Source: Escarpia spicata (Eukaryota; Annelida; Polychaeta; Sabellida; Siboglinidae). From it: a DNA stretch of 64,000 nucleotides. The stretch covers positions 57,184,032 through 57,248,031 of the forward strand of contig OZ023211.1 of NCBI GenBank assembly GCA_963995525.1, in the 5' to 3' direction. Shown here in pieces: positions 11,645 to 22,966 of this stretch. Position numbers and translations under genes: made by a program. A model generated the notes under the pieces. That model ran no database searches. It was not told the origin of the DNA and saw nothing but the letters and a program-made list of their open reading frames with translations. Position 1 is the first letter of the stretch; every line of letters starts with the position of its first letter.

Positions 11645-12071
11645 AAACCTACGCGAGGCACGAACCTACGACCGTACAACGGGACGCGCATACCACAGTA
11701 CGGGACGATCAAGTTACCATGTCGGTACCACCAAGGCGTCTGGGTAGATGCTGAGTTCTACGTGGCAGAGACAGACGGTCCAGCGATCCTAGGGCTCCCA
11801 AACTCTCGCCAACTCAGACTGGTAACCCTACACTGCGCGATTGAGAAGTTAACTGTCGAACAAACCGGCACACGTGACACAGATGCAATCGACTCGACGC
11901 AAACATTGAAGCAGAAGTACCCAAACCGATTCGACTCGTTGGGCAACTTCCCAGGAAAGTACCACATCGTCACTGATCCCGATGCGCAACCGGTCATACA
12001 CGCGCCAAGAAAGTGTCCTATTCAGATGAAGGGGGAACTTCTGGCAGCGCTCAACAAGATGGAGAAAGAGT
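11645..12071 (+). pseudogene. Pol N-terminal fragment: protease C-terminal half and linker
   Basis: The frame is open after a TGA at 11642-11644. RPYNGTRIPQYGTIKL and GPAILGLPNSRQL are the flap and the conserved C-terminal ILG motif of a retroviral-type aspartic protease. The next part (SLGNFPGKYHI, APRKCPIQMKGEL) is the linker that precedes the RT domain. The catalytic DTG/DSG half of protease is absent upstream. The frame loses its homology at about 12071, where RT continues in another frame. Confidence 0.75.
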
Positions 12072-14573
12072 CTGGCATTTTCTCGCAAGAAAGACGGTAC
12101 GCTGAGGATATGTCTGGACCCCAAAGATCTCAACAGAGCCATAAAGCGATGTCACCACAAGACACCCACATTGGAGGAGATCACACACAAGTTCACGGGC
12201 GCGAAACATTTCTCGAAGCTCGATGCCAAAAATGGCTACTGGTCCGTAACACTTGACGAGGAGAGCAGCCTGTTGACGACTTTCAACAGTCCGTTTGGGA
12301 GGTACTGCTTCATTCGGATGCCGTTCGGGCTCATCATGTCGCAAGATGTCTTCCAACAGAAAATGGACATGATCCTCGAGAGCTGCCCAGGCACAATAGG
12401 CATGGCGGACGACGTCGCTGTATTCGGACGCACCGAGGCGGAACACGACGCCCACCTACATAACTTGATGAGAGTATCGCGAGAACACGGCCTGGTGTTC
12501 AATAGTAAGAAGTGTACGATAAAGGCGCCACACATCACCTTTTTTGGTACTGTATACGACGACAAAGGTGTCCATCCTGACCCGAAGAAGGTCGAGGATA
12601 TTCACATGATTCCAACTCCAACCAACGCAACAGAACTGCAAGAGTTCCTAGGCATCGTCACCTACATGGGTCCGTTCATACCCAACTTGTCACAGAGTAC
12701 GGCAAACCTGAGAGACCAGCTCAAGAAGGACGTCGACTTCCAATGGTCACAGGCACATCAGGAAGTCTTCGAGAAGGTCAAGTCAGCAATCTGCACGGAG
12801 ACAACACTGGCTTACTTCGACCGTGACAAGGACACAGTCATACAAGTTGATGCGTCAGGGAGAGGATTGGGAGCTGTCCTGCTTCAAGAAGGACGACCCA
12901 TTGCGTATGCATCCAAGAGAATGACAGACGCTGAGAGAAGATACGCAAACATAGAGAGAGAACTACTCGCTGTTGTGTTTGGAGCCGAAAGATTCCGAAC
13001 ATACGTCTATGGCAAGCACTTTGTGATCGAAAGCGACCACAAACCCTTGGAAATGATCCAGCTAAAGAACCTGACAGCAGCTCCTCCTAGACTGCAAATA
13101 ATGCTTTTGAGAATCCAACACTACAACGTCACAATCAAGTACAGACCGGGAAAGGAGTTGCTCCTGGCAGACGGTTTATCGAGACTACCAAACCCTCAAA
13201 GCAGAGACGAAATCGACCTCGATGTCATGGTCAGCATGGTACAGTTCTCGAACAAGAAGATCCACGAACTACGGAGCGAAACATCAAAAGACACGGTACT
13301 CCGCGATCTGCTGAACGCCATCGTCAAAGGGTGGCCACAGAAACGCGACGAAATCCCGAGAAACTTGCGGCCATACTGGTGTTATCGCGACGAGCTGTCC
13401 GTAGAGGACGGGATAATCCTGAAAGGTGATCGCGCACTGATACCCGACAGTATGAGGGCCGATGTGATGCAGAGATTACACGCGGGACACAAGGGCGTAG
13501 AGAAATGCAAACTGAGAGCCAAAAGCAGTGTCTTCTGGGATGGTATAAACAAGGACATCGAGGAGGTTATCAAGAGATGCGACGTGTGCCAGACACATCA
13601 ACGGACAAACCCCAGAGAAACACTGCTACCACACGTACTGCCGACACGACCGTGGCAGATTCTAGGGACCGATCTGTTTCACTGCAACAACTCCGAGTAC
13701 TTGATCGTCGTCGACTACTACTCAAAGTTTCCGTTTATACGCAAGATGCCGACACCGTGTACCAGCCACGCAGTAGTGACGGCCACGGCGGACATACTCT
13801 CGGAACACGGCGCCCCGGAGACGGTCATGAGCGACAACGGGCCGCACTACGACTGTATCAACTACCGGAAGTTTGCAGAGGAATGGGGATTTGAGCATGT
13901 AACGAGCTCTCCTCACTTCCCGCAGTCGAATGGTTTCGTCGAGCGTAATATTCAGTCAGTGAAACGCACTCTTCTCAAGGCCAGGGAGAGCGGAGTCAAT
14001 CCGCACAAGGCGATGCTTTGCCTGAGAACGATGCCAATAGACCATCACTTGCCATCATCGGGCGAGCTGCTCTACACGCGCAAGATGAAAGGCGACCTCC
14101 CGATTCAGCTGAGAAACGTACTGACGCACCGAGACGAGATACACACACGACTACAGGAGCTTCAGGACACGCAGAAATCGTATCACGACACGCGTGCACA
14201 CGACTTGCCTCCACTCACGACAGGGCAGCAAGTGCGCATGCAAGATCACGCGTCAGGCCGGTGGCAGCCAGCCACTGTGACGGCAACCTGCGACGAACCG
14301 CGCTCCTACCTCATCGAGGCGCAGAACGGTCGCATCCTGCGGCGCAACCGACGTCAACTACAAACGACGGGGTCACCGCGACGAGTACACTTCGCTGACG
14401 AGACTCCGACAGCTGAAGGCGGTGACGTCACATCACAAGTTCAGCCGGCGCAGCAGCAGGCGACATCACGTCAGCAACACGAACGCGCACGAAGAACAGA
14501 CGACGTGACGCAGCTGTCCTATCGAACGAGGTCGGGACGAGCAATCACACAACCCGACAGGCTCGACTTATAG
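12072..14573 (+). CDS. pol: Pol polyprotein: reverse transcriptase, RNase H, integrase
   Basis: This 833-codon frame copies the element's RNA to DNA and inserts it. In order: RT, from KKDGTLRICLDPKDLN through KLDAKNGYW and RMPFGL to the catalytic GMADDVAVFG box (Asp-Asp kept); RNase H with QVDASGRGLGAVLL, NIERELLAVVF and SDHKPLEM; integrase with an HHCC zinc site (HAGHKG ... CDVCQ), core Asp in GTDLF, Asp in MSDNGPHY and Glu in NGFVERN; and a basic C-terminus. All key catalytic residues appear intact. The first fingers segment of RT is missing because of the deletion and frameshift at about 12072, so the protein probably cannot be made as a working polyprotein. The start coordinate marks where homology begins; an internal Met would be needed for translation. 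Confidence 0.92.
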   Translation: MAFSRKKDGTLRICLDPKDLNRAIKRCHHKTPTLEEITHKFTGAKHFSKLDAKNGYWSVTLDEESSLLTTFNSPFGRYCFIRMPFGLIMSQDVFQQKMDMILESCPGTIGMADDVAVFGRTEAEHDAHLHNLMRVSREHGLVFNSKKCTIKAPHITFFGTVYDDKGVHPDPKKVEDIHMIPTPTNATELQEFLGIVTYMGPFIPNLSQSTANLRDQLKKDVDFQWSQAHQEVFEKVKSAICTETTLAYFDRDKDTVIQVDASGRGLGAVLLQEGRPIAYASKRMTDAERRYANIERELLAVVFGAERFRTYVYGKHFVIESDHKPLEMIQLKNLTAAPPRLQIMLLRIQHYNVTIKYRPGKELLLADGLSRLPNPQSRDEIDLDVMVSMVQFSNKKIHELRSETSKDTVLRDLLNAIVKGWPQKRDEIPRNLRPYWCYRDELSVEDGIILKGDRALIPDSMRADVMQRLHAGHKGVEKCKLRAKSSVFWDGINKDIEEVIKRCDVCQTHQRTNPRETLLPHVLPTRPWQILGTDLFHCNNSEYLIVVDYYSKFPFIRKMPTPCTSHAVVTATADILSEHGAPETVMSDNGPHYDCINYRKFAEEWGFEHVTSSPHFPQSNGFVERNIQSVKRTLLKARESGVNPHKAMLCLRTMPIDHHLPSSGELLYTRKMKGDLPIQLRNVLTHRDEIHTRLQELQDTQKSYHDTRAHDLPPLTTGQQVRMQDHASGRWQPATVTATCDEPRSYLIEAQNGRILRRNRRQLQTTGSPRRVHFADETPTAEGGDVTSQVQPAQQQATSRQQHERARRTDDVTQLSYRTRSGRAITQPDRLDL

Positions 14574-14712
14574 CCTAACACTGGAATAATTAATTGAGTT
14601 GCCATATTACCTTAGTAAAATATGTGCCACAGTAGATTAGTTGCGATATTAAATTAGAATAATATGCGCCATATATAATCCATAGTTGTAGTTAATGTTC
14701 TCGTTACTTAGT

Positions 14713-14724
14713 AAAAAAGGGGGA
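14713..14724 (+). other. Polypurine tract
   Basis: AAAAAAGGGGGA sits directly before the TG of the 3' LTR, where plus-strand synthesis is primed. Confidence 0.85.
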
Positions 14725-14876
14725 TGTAACATCCTGGACTATAGCGTCATATTATCGAACTTTATAATATTGTTGGGCTGATTCTTTCTTGCGACACGGA
14801 CACGGAATACACGAGTTACGTTTACGATCAGTCGATCACGAGTCTTGTTGTTTTGTCATTACGTGCAATTGTTTCA
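14725..14876 (+). repeat. 3' LTR (152 bp)
   Basis: It starts TGTAACATCC, ends in TTTCA and is followed by the target duplication GACCT (14877-14881). It is nearly identical to 11208-11359. Confidence 0.95.
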
Positions 14877-14881
14877 GACCT

Positions 14882-15655
14882 CAGCAGAAACCTTGCGCAG
14901 GATCCAAGTGCGGAAGGAGACGAAAACAGCAATATACAAGATTCGTACTAGAGCGGCAAAGGTACAGGTTGAGCATACAGAAACCAACAGAGACGTAAAG
15001 AAGAGAGTAAAAAAGACAAGCGAAACTACATTGACAGCCTGGCAGAAGATGCACAGCAAGCGGCACGTAGTGGAAATATAAGACAGCTGTATGACACCAC
15101 CATGAAACTATCAGGCAAACGCAGCAAGCTAGAAAGACCAGTCAAAGACAAGGACGGAAAGGCCATCATGGGAACTGAGCAACAGCTGAACATTTTGAAG
15201 AACTTCTGAACAAACCTGCTCCACTGCCCGCATCTCCCTCCCACCCCAGCCCCACCCCCAACATCCAGCCAGCTGAAACTGACCTACCCATCAACTGTGA
15301 CAAGCCTACCAAGGAAGAAATCAGGAAGGCCATAAAGCAGCTGAAGATCAACAAAGCAACAGGACCAGACGATATTCCGGCAGAAGCACACAAGACTGGT
15401 GTGGAACTACTGTACCCTCTCTTTGGAAAGATCTGGGAAGAAGAAATGGTGCCATCAGACTGGAGAGAGCGATACCTCATACAGCTTCGCAAGAAAGGAG
15501 ACCTCAGCAACTGTTCCAACTACAGAAAAGCACACTTCTGTCTGTGCCAGGGAAAGTATTCAACAGGATCATGTTAGAAAGGATGAAAGACACAACCCAC
15601 TGCTAAGAGATCAGCAAGCTGGTTTCCGCCAGAACAATACAGGATACTGTGTGTG
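14882..15655 (+). pseudogene. RTE LINE remnant: linker and start of reverse transcriptase
   Basis: This continues the LINE directly across the LTR insertion. Readable pieces are the basic coiled linker (about 14900-15080), QLYDTTMKLSGKRSKLERP (about 15085), the RT entry EEIRKAIKQLKINKATGPDDIPAEA (split here as a description; about 15315-15390), FGKIWEEEMVPSDWRE and finally LRDQQAGFRQN (about 15600). It has frameshifts at about 15205 and 15525. It stops just before the palm motifs. Confidence 0.85.
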
Positions 15656-15666
15656 AATATTTTATT

Positions 15667-16219
15667 AATAATTATATCGGGATAATTATTGAATATCTTT
15701 GCTACGCTGAACCTGATGTTTCTTTAGGAGAATTTGTGATTTACTCTATGGATAAATACATTTGTGTACACCCTAGTAACATGCTGATGGCGCTGGGTAT
15801 TGAATAAGAGTAGTTTTTGATTGAACTAATCAGGCAGCTGCTTATTGATCAATTTGTAAATAAATTCGAGTAGTGAATTTTTTATGTCATCAAACTTTAA
15901 GAGGTAGTCTCTTAAAAAGTGGTTCAATATGAACCAGGTAATCACTAGAAGTTATAATTCTAACTGCCCTTTTCTGTAATTTGATAATTTTGTTATTTAG
16001 GTTACTCCGAGTCCCCCAGACCAACACTCCATAATCGAGGTGGCATACGATTAGGGAGTTATAGATTGTTCTCAGGATGTCGATTGACAGGCTATCTTTG
16101 AGACTATTTAACACTCCTATTGTTTTCTATATTTTTGAAGTCAGTATATCAATATGACTAGCCCAATTTAAGTGTTTGTTAATAGTGATACCAAGAAAAT
16201 TAAAATTATCTACATATTC
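15667..16219 (-). mobile_element. CR1-like LINE 3' fragment inserted in the RTE LINE
   Basis: The minus strand reads a C-terminal RT piece (YNSLIVCHLDYGVLVWG and LNNKIIKLQKRAVRIIT, 15890-16114) typical of CR1/Jockey-type ORF2. The fragment is flanked by an exact 11-bp duplication, AATATTTTATT, at 15656-15666 and 16220-16230, as expected for target-primed insertion of a 5'-truncated LINE. The 3' end is at the low coordinate. Confidence 0.8.
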
Positions 16220-16230
16220 AATATTTTATT

Positions 16231-17195
16231 CAGCTGTTCGAAGGAGAGGAAGCTGAACTATGACACTGCCCAGGTAGTAGACTGGAGTCAGACAAGGCTG
16301 TCTGCTGTCCCCGTTCATCTTTCTCCTGTCAATTGATTGGATTATGAAGAAGTGCACAATGCAGAGGAGGAATGAAATCCAGTGGAAACAATAGACACAA
16401 ATGGAAGACCTAGACTTCGCCGATAATCTGGCATTGCTGTCCCAAAGTCACCAGTAGATGCAGGACAAGACAACAGAACTGGCAGCTATCGCCTAACAAG
16501 TGGGCCTCAACATCCACAAAAGAAAGACGAAGATAGACAAGGTTAACACGGTCAGCACTGACTCAGTCACGCCAGAAGGGAGTGCACTTGAAGAGTTAAT
16601 GGCCTTTACTTACCTGGGCAGTGTCATAAATAGGGCGGCACAGACGCAGATGTACGAGCAAGGATTGTCAAGGCGAGAGTAGCATTTCTACAGCTCGAGA
16701 ACATCTAGAGCTCAGAAGTGCTGTCATTACACACAAAGATCCGGCTGTTTACCTTCAACGTGAAGTCAGTCCTCAGTCCTATGGAGCCAAGACATGAAGG
16801 ACAGCCAACACTACCAACATAGTTCAGACTTTCATCAACAACTGCCTAAGAAGAATCCTCCAGATCCACTGGCTAGACATGATCAGCAACGTTGACTTGT
16901 GGAGGAGGACACACCAACTGCCTGCCTAGGATGAGATCAGAAGAAGAAGACGGGGATGGATTGGCCTCACGCTCCGGAAACCAGCGTCAAAGATCACCAG
17001 ACAAGCTCTAACATGGAATCCCCAAGGCAAGAGAAAAAGAAGCCGGCCGAAGAACACTTGGTGAAGGGACCCCCAGGCAGGCATTAAGCAGATGGGATAC
17101 ACCTGGGAACAGCTGGAGAGAAGTGCCCAGGACAGATGTTTCTGGACAGCTGTTGTTGACGGCCTATTTCTCAGGAGGGACGACGGGCATAAGTA
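16231..17195 (+). pseudogene. RTE LINE remnant: RT thumb and C-terminal region
   Basis: Pieces readable in shifting frames are the RQGCLLSPFLF block (about 16290), DFADNLALL (about 16407, the catalytic FADD box with the second Asp lost), VGLNIHKRKTK (16500), FTYLGSVI (about 16600), a C-terminal block around 16830-17110 ([44 protein letters not shown]) and DRCFWTAVVDGL near the end. About 80 residues of the palm, including the FxDYxKAFD block, are missing relative to the preceding piece. Confidence 0.85.
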
Positions 17196-17196
17196 A

Positions 17197-17254
17197 GATC
17201 GCACACGCGCTCAGTTCGATTGTTGAACAATTGAACTGAGCAAGTGGCGCGATC
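17197..17254. repeat. Imperfect palindrome at the LINE 3' end
   Basis: GCTCAGTTCGATTGTT (17209-17224) faces GAACAATTGAACTGAGC (17225-17241) with one mismatch and almost no loop. The outer GATCGC and GCGATC arms extend the fold across 17197-17254. Confidence 0.7.
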
Positions 17255-19279
17255 GGGATAGGGACGAGGAGTCGAGATCGGGGCGATTGCAGACACTCTC
17301 TATTCTCTACTGTTGCGAGGACCACCAATCAGTTTACCAATGCGAAAAAACCTTCATATTTACATCATAACAAACGTAGTTTACGAACACTTCTGGAAAT
17401 CGTTGTTTGTGTCAGTGTGTACATGGCGCATTTTTTGCTAGTTGAAGTCTGTATTTACACTGACATCAGACGTTTACTACAAGAAAACTGTTATCTAGAC
17501 GTTGTAACTAAACCCAGCCGCAACATGTTTGAATGTTGCTCTAAAGACATAATTATGATTGCCCAACTTCTCAGCCGGCACCGTATCATGGTTTAAGAAT
17601 CGTTTGTGTAAACACCGTCACGAGACTGCAAAAACCTGTTGACTCACCCATTTCAGTACCTATACACTGAGAATGGTAGACTTTGTGTGTGCTGTCTTTG
17701 AATGTATATATAGTAGGCGTCGACACAGTCTCCAATATTTAAGGTGAGAAACTGGAGATACATTCAGCTCTCAATATTTCGGCAAGAGATGCAATAAGAG
17801 GTTTTTGGTGAGCCTCAATTAAAGGAAGTTGCAGTTGGAGGTTCTTGGTGAGTTTTAAGGGGTGCAGTTGGGGGATTTGGGCAAGTGAGCCACCCCCCGC
17901 CAAATTCACTACATTCCGATACCTATGTAGTGTTCCAACGTTATTTTGCTAATAGTCGTCATATTCATAGCCTTTCTTTTGGTCCTTTGCAAATGTGTCT
18001 TATGGTTTTATAACTTTTATGGCACATTAAACAATTATCACTATATCCATTTACCTCCCATCGTATGTAAAATGTGTGTCAATGATATATGTTTATATGT
18101 CCCTTATATGTTTACTGGTTTTTAAATTGAGTTTAGCCTACCTGCCATCGATTGTTAGATCATACAAACCACAAGGTAAGTCTGAACTCTCAAATTTTTT
18201 TTTACTAAAATAGCTATAATTACCGGCCTTGTATGGGTGTTTATCCAGCTATAGACACAGTACTGTGCTGCCACTTCTTCATGCACGTTCTCAGGCAATA
18301 ATGTGTCACCTGACAAATTTGGCAATAATCATTTATATAAACCAGCCTTTAATAGTTGCAGAGTTGACACACTTGTAGTCAGACAAGACCCTATCACCGC
18401 TCCAGCAACAAGATTAACTCTATTCAAAATAACAAAAATAACATGTAATGTACATTTAATTATGCACTCTTTATTGACAGATTAATCCCAAAGTTACCTC
18501 TATTCTGGTACAGTGGTGCAGAGGCCAGGCATGAAATTGCCTCTATTTTTAAGTGATGCTTAATGCACACAAACATTTGAATACATCACATATTTTACAT
18601 GTTCCCGCAATCGACTGAAACACAATTAGTGGTCCCCATCTTTCTGCTTAGATTACTGCGACAATGTAGCCACATGATTAGTAACTGGTCACAAATCACA
18701 CTATTACAGCAACGACCAGACGCAACATCTGTATTGTATCAACAAATAATCCAAGGGGGGCCACACGCCCTGAGTTTTTAAATGTGTGGGACGAGACGTT
18801 TTGTGAACCTAGATATAAAACCATCCAAAATACTGAACTCAGACTGTCAAGCCCAACAACTGCAACATTTTTATCATACACCAATATCAAAAATTATGCA
18901 AAATGCATGACAATCAGCACACACTGAAACGAGGAAACGTCCACTGTTCGGCCCACATGGGATGTCTTGCAATACCTTTGGATAAGCAACTCTGCATGCA
19001 GTCTGCAACATTTACTGAATGGAATGCACAACGATTCTCAAGCCAAGTTGGCATTTCAGTAATTAATATGCCAAAATTCTCACAATTTGTCTACATAAAA
19101 ATTAACGTTGTCATAATTTCTTGTCGAGAAGTTTATTGCAGCCACATTTACTTCGGGTACTGTCAGACCTTTTTTACTGGGAACTTGACAGACCAATAAA
19201 TCATTTGATGAGAAGTGTTATAAATATGTCACCTTCAAATGTGAAGATCCATTGGGTTATTGATGGGTGTTATACCCTT
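17255..19279. other. Intergenic, nothing recognised
   Basis: AT-rich DNA with short open frames and no recognisable motif. A G-rich stretch repeats GGTTCTTGGTGAG-like phrases at 17790-17880. Confidence 0.5.
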
Positions 19280-19626
19280 CTGTTAATATATTAAAAGTAA
19301 GGTAATAAGTCCTTATATAGCACTGTATCCAAACCCTAAGACTGCTCAATGCATCTTACACTTTACTGCCTGGCGGATCTGTTCAATCGAACACCATCTC
19401 AACTTCTCTGGGAAGCATCCAGCTACGCTGCAATTAATGCACGAAGACTAATCGTACACGAATATCCATCACAGTCTATAGCCAGGTACTCATTCATACA
19501 GCTGAGTGAATTGGAGCAACGTAGAGTGAACGAACTTGCCCAATGTTCGAAACGGCAGCACAGGATTCGAAACCAGGTTCTTTCAATTGACAGTGCAATG
19601 CTCTATCCACTGCGCCACCGCGCTCC
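19280..19626 (-). mobile_element. tRNA-derived SINE, copy 1
   Basis: Read on the minus strand, the 5' end GGAGCGCGGTGGCGCAGTGG (19626 downwards) holds an A box (TGGCGCAGTGG). GGTTTCGAATCC (plus coordinates 19563-19574) is a B box with one extra T. The body continues to about 19280, ending in ATATAAGGACTTATTACC-like sequence. A diverged second copy lies at 22478-22634. The 3' limit is approximate. Confidence 0.75.
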
Positions 19627-19826
19627 ACATTAAATGGCATATTCTAATTCATTTCCTCATCACATATTTTCAACAATGGTAAGAGGTGAAAGATCTGGAT
19701 ACTTTTACGTGGATATTATTTACACTCATCCGAGTAACTACAGACTGTACTAATAATAAATTCACTGTTCTGTTGTTCTATAAAAGAGCCATTGAGTTAA
19801 CCAGGAAAATCGTTCCACAATTCCTT

Positions 19827-19905
19827 CAAGTATTGTATTGTATTGTATTTATTCAGTTTCCAACAGGTCCAGTGGACCCAGTAACAGGACTGATAACTGA
19901 AAAAG
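19827..19905 (-). mobile_element. Possible LINE 3' tail
   Basis: On the minus strand the sequence reads GTTGGAAACTGAATAAATACA followed by (AATAC)n, an AATAAA signal with a short tandem tail, as seen at the 3' ends of several LINE families. No coding part is attached. Confidence 0.35.
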
Positions 19906-19916
19906 TATGTCGTTAA

Positions 19917-22477
19917 GTAGAATGATATCACAGTCATATGTTCATACACTGTTCATACCATATTGGTCATATTATCCATTTACTTAAACTGAACATGACC
20001 CAATTCATATATATATATATAGTTGTTAGAAATCTAAAATAATTTCTTTGCAAGGCAATTCAGCCAATAAATAATGTGTACATATTAAAAATAATAAACC
20101 TTTCTGATAAATTGATTCCAAATGTTACAAAAACAACCATACAAAGGATATGCATTTGTTTGAAAAGCAAAAATAAATTGAGCAACAGACTTTGGTAAAT
20201 GCAGGTCATGTAACACAGCAAACACAACATATTCTTTACTTTGTATCATAATATGTTATTTATACATAACACAACACTGCCACAACTAATTTCTGTACAA
20301 ATTAAGCATAATGTACCAAATATCATCATTCAGCATAACAAATATCATCTCATGTCATTTCACGATTCAGTGAAATAAATTTCTCTATGATACCGTCATT
20401 TTTGAGGTGATTCATCATGTATAAACAGGTGCTAAAATCGAACTAAAGAAGCAGGACATACCGGTAGTAGACAGAATGATATGAAACATGGTGGAGCAAC
20501 ATTAGTGATATGTAATTAATTCATATAAATATATTGTTAATTTATTAACACAGAAATACCGAGATTTTCATAAAAGAACTTACTTTAGGATTACATTTAA
20601 AACATAGCCTTTTAGTGTCTGATCCATCTTCTAAATTAAATGTTAGTTTATTAATACTATTCAAACTGCTGCAAGTTACTGTCACAAATTTGATTCTTGT
20701 GGGAATTCAATTGTGAGACTAACTTCTGTTGGAAAACAGCAGTATTACCAACGCTGTCTCATTGCGTATTATATACGCCTTTAGAGGGTTAAATTTAATA
20801 TTCGCTAACCTGAACCAGCCATATATAATAAACAAGTCCAACATACTGCTATGTCCCTCATTATAACTTATCGTTTCACCACAATTGCGATATTTTTATT
20901 ACAAACATAAACCAGTGCCATTAAAATGGCAAACAATAAATGACTACGAAGATCGTCATTTGACACTAGATTTGTGGTAAAATCTCCAATGGGCAAAGCA
21001 TTAAGAAAACAACATGTAAAACAAACTCAACAGTGCAACCTTCCTGCACCCACCTCTACAACATCATTTTTAATACAGTCACACACACAAGCAGACGCAA
21101 AAATCACGACATCACACCAAATGGCGTATTTCACACAATGCGAGAACCGGTAATAATCTTGTTTCACATAAGTGTACGTGTTTATCTGCTACACATTCGA
21201 GGTAAAACGTAACGAATAACGTAAGCACTGAGAAAAGTAGCCCGTTGTGATAGCAGAGTCGGGGGTCACTTTTGCCTTTGTATTTATAGCTGCTGGTTTT
21301 GCATCTCTTTGTATTTGAGTTTTCCTGAATGTGTGGGTGACGTTCATATTTGGTGTTTTGGGTCAAATAGACATCACATACAGCAACTAAAATTTGGTGT
21401 ATGTGACCTGCTTGAGCAAGCACAGTTTGGGATCTTAAATAAAAGCAAATCCATTACTTGCCGTGCCTACCGACAGTAATCCTCTTCTTCATAATTTAAT
21501 TTAATAATTTTTGTACATTCTCCACAAAAATACCATTACTACTTTGTTAAACATAGAATATTAATTTGACCCGAACTCTTGTGTACAATAATGCCCTACA
21601 TTCTATGGCTTGTTAGGTTGCCAGGTATATACAAATAACATGAAAGAATGACAAAACATCTGATGACATCTATAAGGCATAGACTGAAGTTTCGTCTTGA
21701 ACATGTCTCTGATCATTTCATCAACTAAGGCACAACCAATCCCATAATTGCGTGAAAACAACCAGGTCAAGTGGGAATTTTGTAATAAAAATCGTGGACG
21801 GCATAAAAACTATCCAAAAATAATGTGACCTATAAAACGGGACTATAATTATAAAAATGTAAGTAGCAGGTACCGAGACTACACTCTATGGACAGATCAA
21901 TGACACAGAGACGATTGTACCAAAATAGAAAACCACACTACGGGTGGTAGGGTGATTTCATATGGACCCGCTAACGGGTGGACGCATAACTTCGCAATGT
22001 CCAAAAATACCTGCATAATGTAGAGGCGAAATCAAATCGCAACAGTGATGCCACCTAGTGAGTGAAACAATTTTGGATCGTACAAATTGATCGCAAGTGC
22101 TTTAAGAGGATCCCTAAGGAGATTAGGAGTGATGATGATGTAACTGCATTGTCAACAGGTCCCTGGTTTGGTGGCCTGGTTGAATACAGGCGGCGTTATC
22201 CGTGCATCACGCAGGAAACAGCCGTTTGCATAGTTAATGAGACATCACTCGTTTTGTTGTCTATTTCCTTGTCTTGTTCCCCACTTTGGCTTTCTCCTGG
22301 CTTCTATTCATACTGCGGCAAGTGTGTGAATCTGCAAGAGAAACTAGTCATTAATAAATGGTTGTGAAATATAATTACTCCATACTATGTTGTACCAACA
22401 TAGTTCCCCCGTCTATGTGTAAAGATAAGTTTGTAAATAGCGCGTTACCAGTTCTTAGCGTTGTTCAAAATGCTTTA
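19917..22477. other. Intergenic, nothing recognised
   Basis: AT-rich DNA. An open frame at 21112-21423 (minus) has no recognisable domain. No terminal repeats or arrays were noticed. Confidence 0.45.
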
Positions 22478-22634
22478 CACTTCATCCCTGGAAGATCTGT
22501 TCAATCGAACATCATCTTAACTCTGGGAAATATTCAGCCACACTGCAATCATAGCATGACAACTATTGAGACTATTTGTACACAGATATCAACGCCAGGT
22601 ACTCAGTTGTAGAGCCGAGTGAAGAGAAGCAATG
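22478..22634 (-). mobile_element. tRNA-derived SINE, copy 2 (body only)
   Basis: Aligns by eye with 19350-19520: the shared phrases GATCTGTTCAATCGAACA and CCAGGTACTCA are in the same order. The tRNA-like head is missing, and a TTAA MITE abuts it on the right. Confidence 0.6.
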
Positions 22635-22638
22635 TTAA

Positions 22639-22966
22639 TGCCAGACACGGCAGGTAGATATGATTATTTTTTAATTTGTGCAAACAGTTCAATTTTATCA
22701 CTGCACACAGTAGAATATGCTGAATGCAACACTGAAAACATTATTTAAATAGCATAATTATTCCCAGAGATATCCTGTTTCCAAATGCAGAAATTTGAAG
22801 AAAAATGTTTTTGAGATAATGGCTGTCAAAGATTGCATAATGGATTTCATTACATGATATCGACATGCTTGATCCATGACTAAAACTCAAAGGTATAATA
22901 ATCTGGCAGAAAACCATTTTCAGTATTTTTTGTCAAAAAACATAATTTCACCTGGGGTGTCTGGCC
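22639..22966 (-). mobile_element. TTAA-flanked MITE, family A, deleted copy
   Basis: Inverted, shortened relative of the element at 29817-30394. The left end GCCAGACACGGCAGGTAGAT follows a TTAA at 22635-22638. The right end GGGTGTCTGGCC is followed by TTAA at 22967-22970. About 250 bp of the interior is deleted compared with the longer copy. Confidence 0.75.

Larger units (their letters stand above)
11208..14876 (+). mobile_element. Ty3/Gypsy LTR retrotransposon, internally deleted
   Basis: The element is 3669 bp long with two 152-bp LTRs that differ at about four positions by eye. It has a 5-bp target duplication (GACCT), a TGG-starting primer-binding site after the 5' LTR and a polypurine tract before the 3' LTR. 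The order protease fragment, reverse transcriptase, RNase H, integrase is the Ty3/Gypsy order; the short LTRs and RT style suggest a Mag/SURL-like lineage (tentative). Only about 285 bp separate the LTR from the first pol-type frame, so gag and the catalytic half of protease are missing, and pol is broken once by a deletion with frameshift near 12072. It needs outside proteins to move, yet the near-identical LTRs point to a recent insertion. Confidence 0.95.
10100..17200 (+). mobile_element. Decayed RTE-like LINE, split by two nested insertions
   Basis: Three homologous blocks in the same orientation, at 10228-11207, 14882-15655 and 16231-17195, make up one endonuclease/reverse-transcriptase ORF of the RTE (SR2-like) type. 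An LTR retrotransposon (11208-14876) and a CR1-like LINE fragment (15667-16219) interrupt it. It has many stop codons and frameshifts, the core of the palm domain is gone and the FADD box has become FADN. It is dead. The 5' limit is approximate and no target-site duplication for the LINE itself was found. Confidence 0.85.

Noticed and set aside
19560..19626. Possible tRNA gene on the minus strand
   Set aside because: A and B boxes are present but the B box has an extra base, the anticodon arm does not fold and the sequence continues into a SINE body with a second copy nearby.
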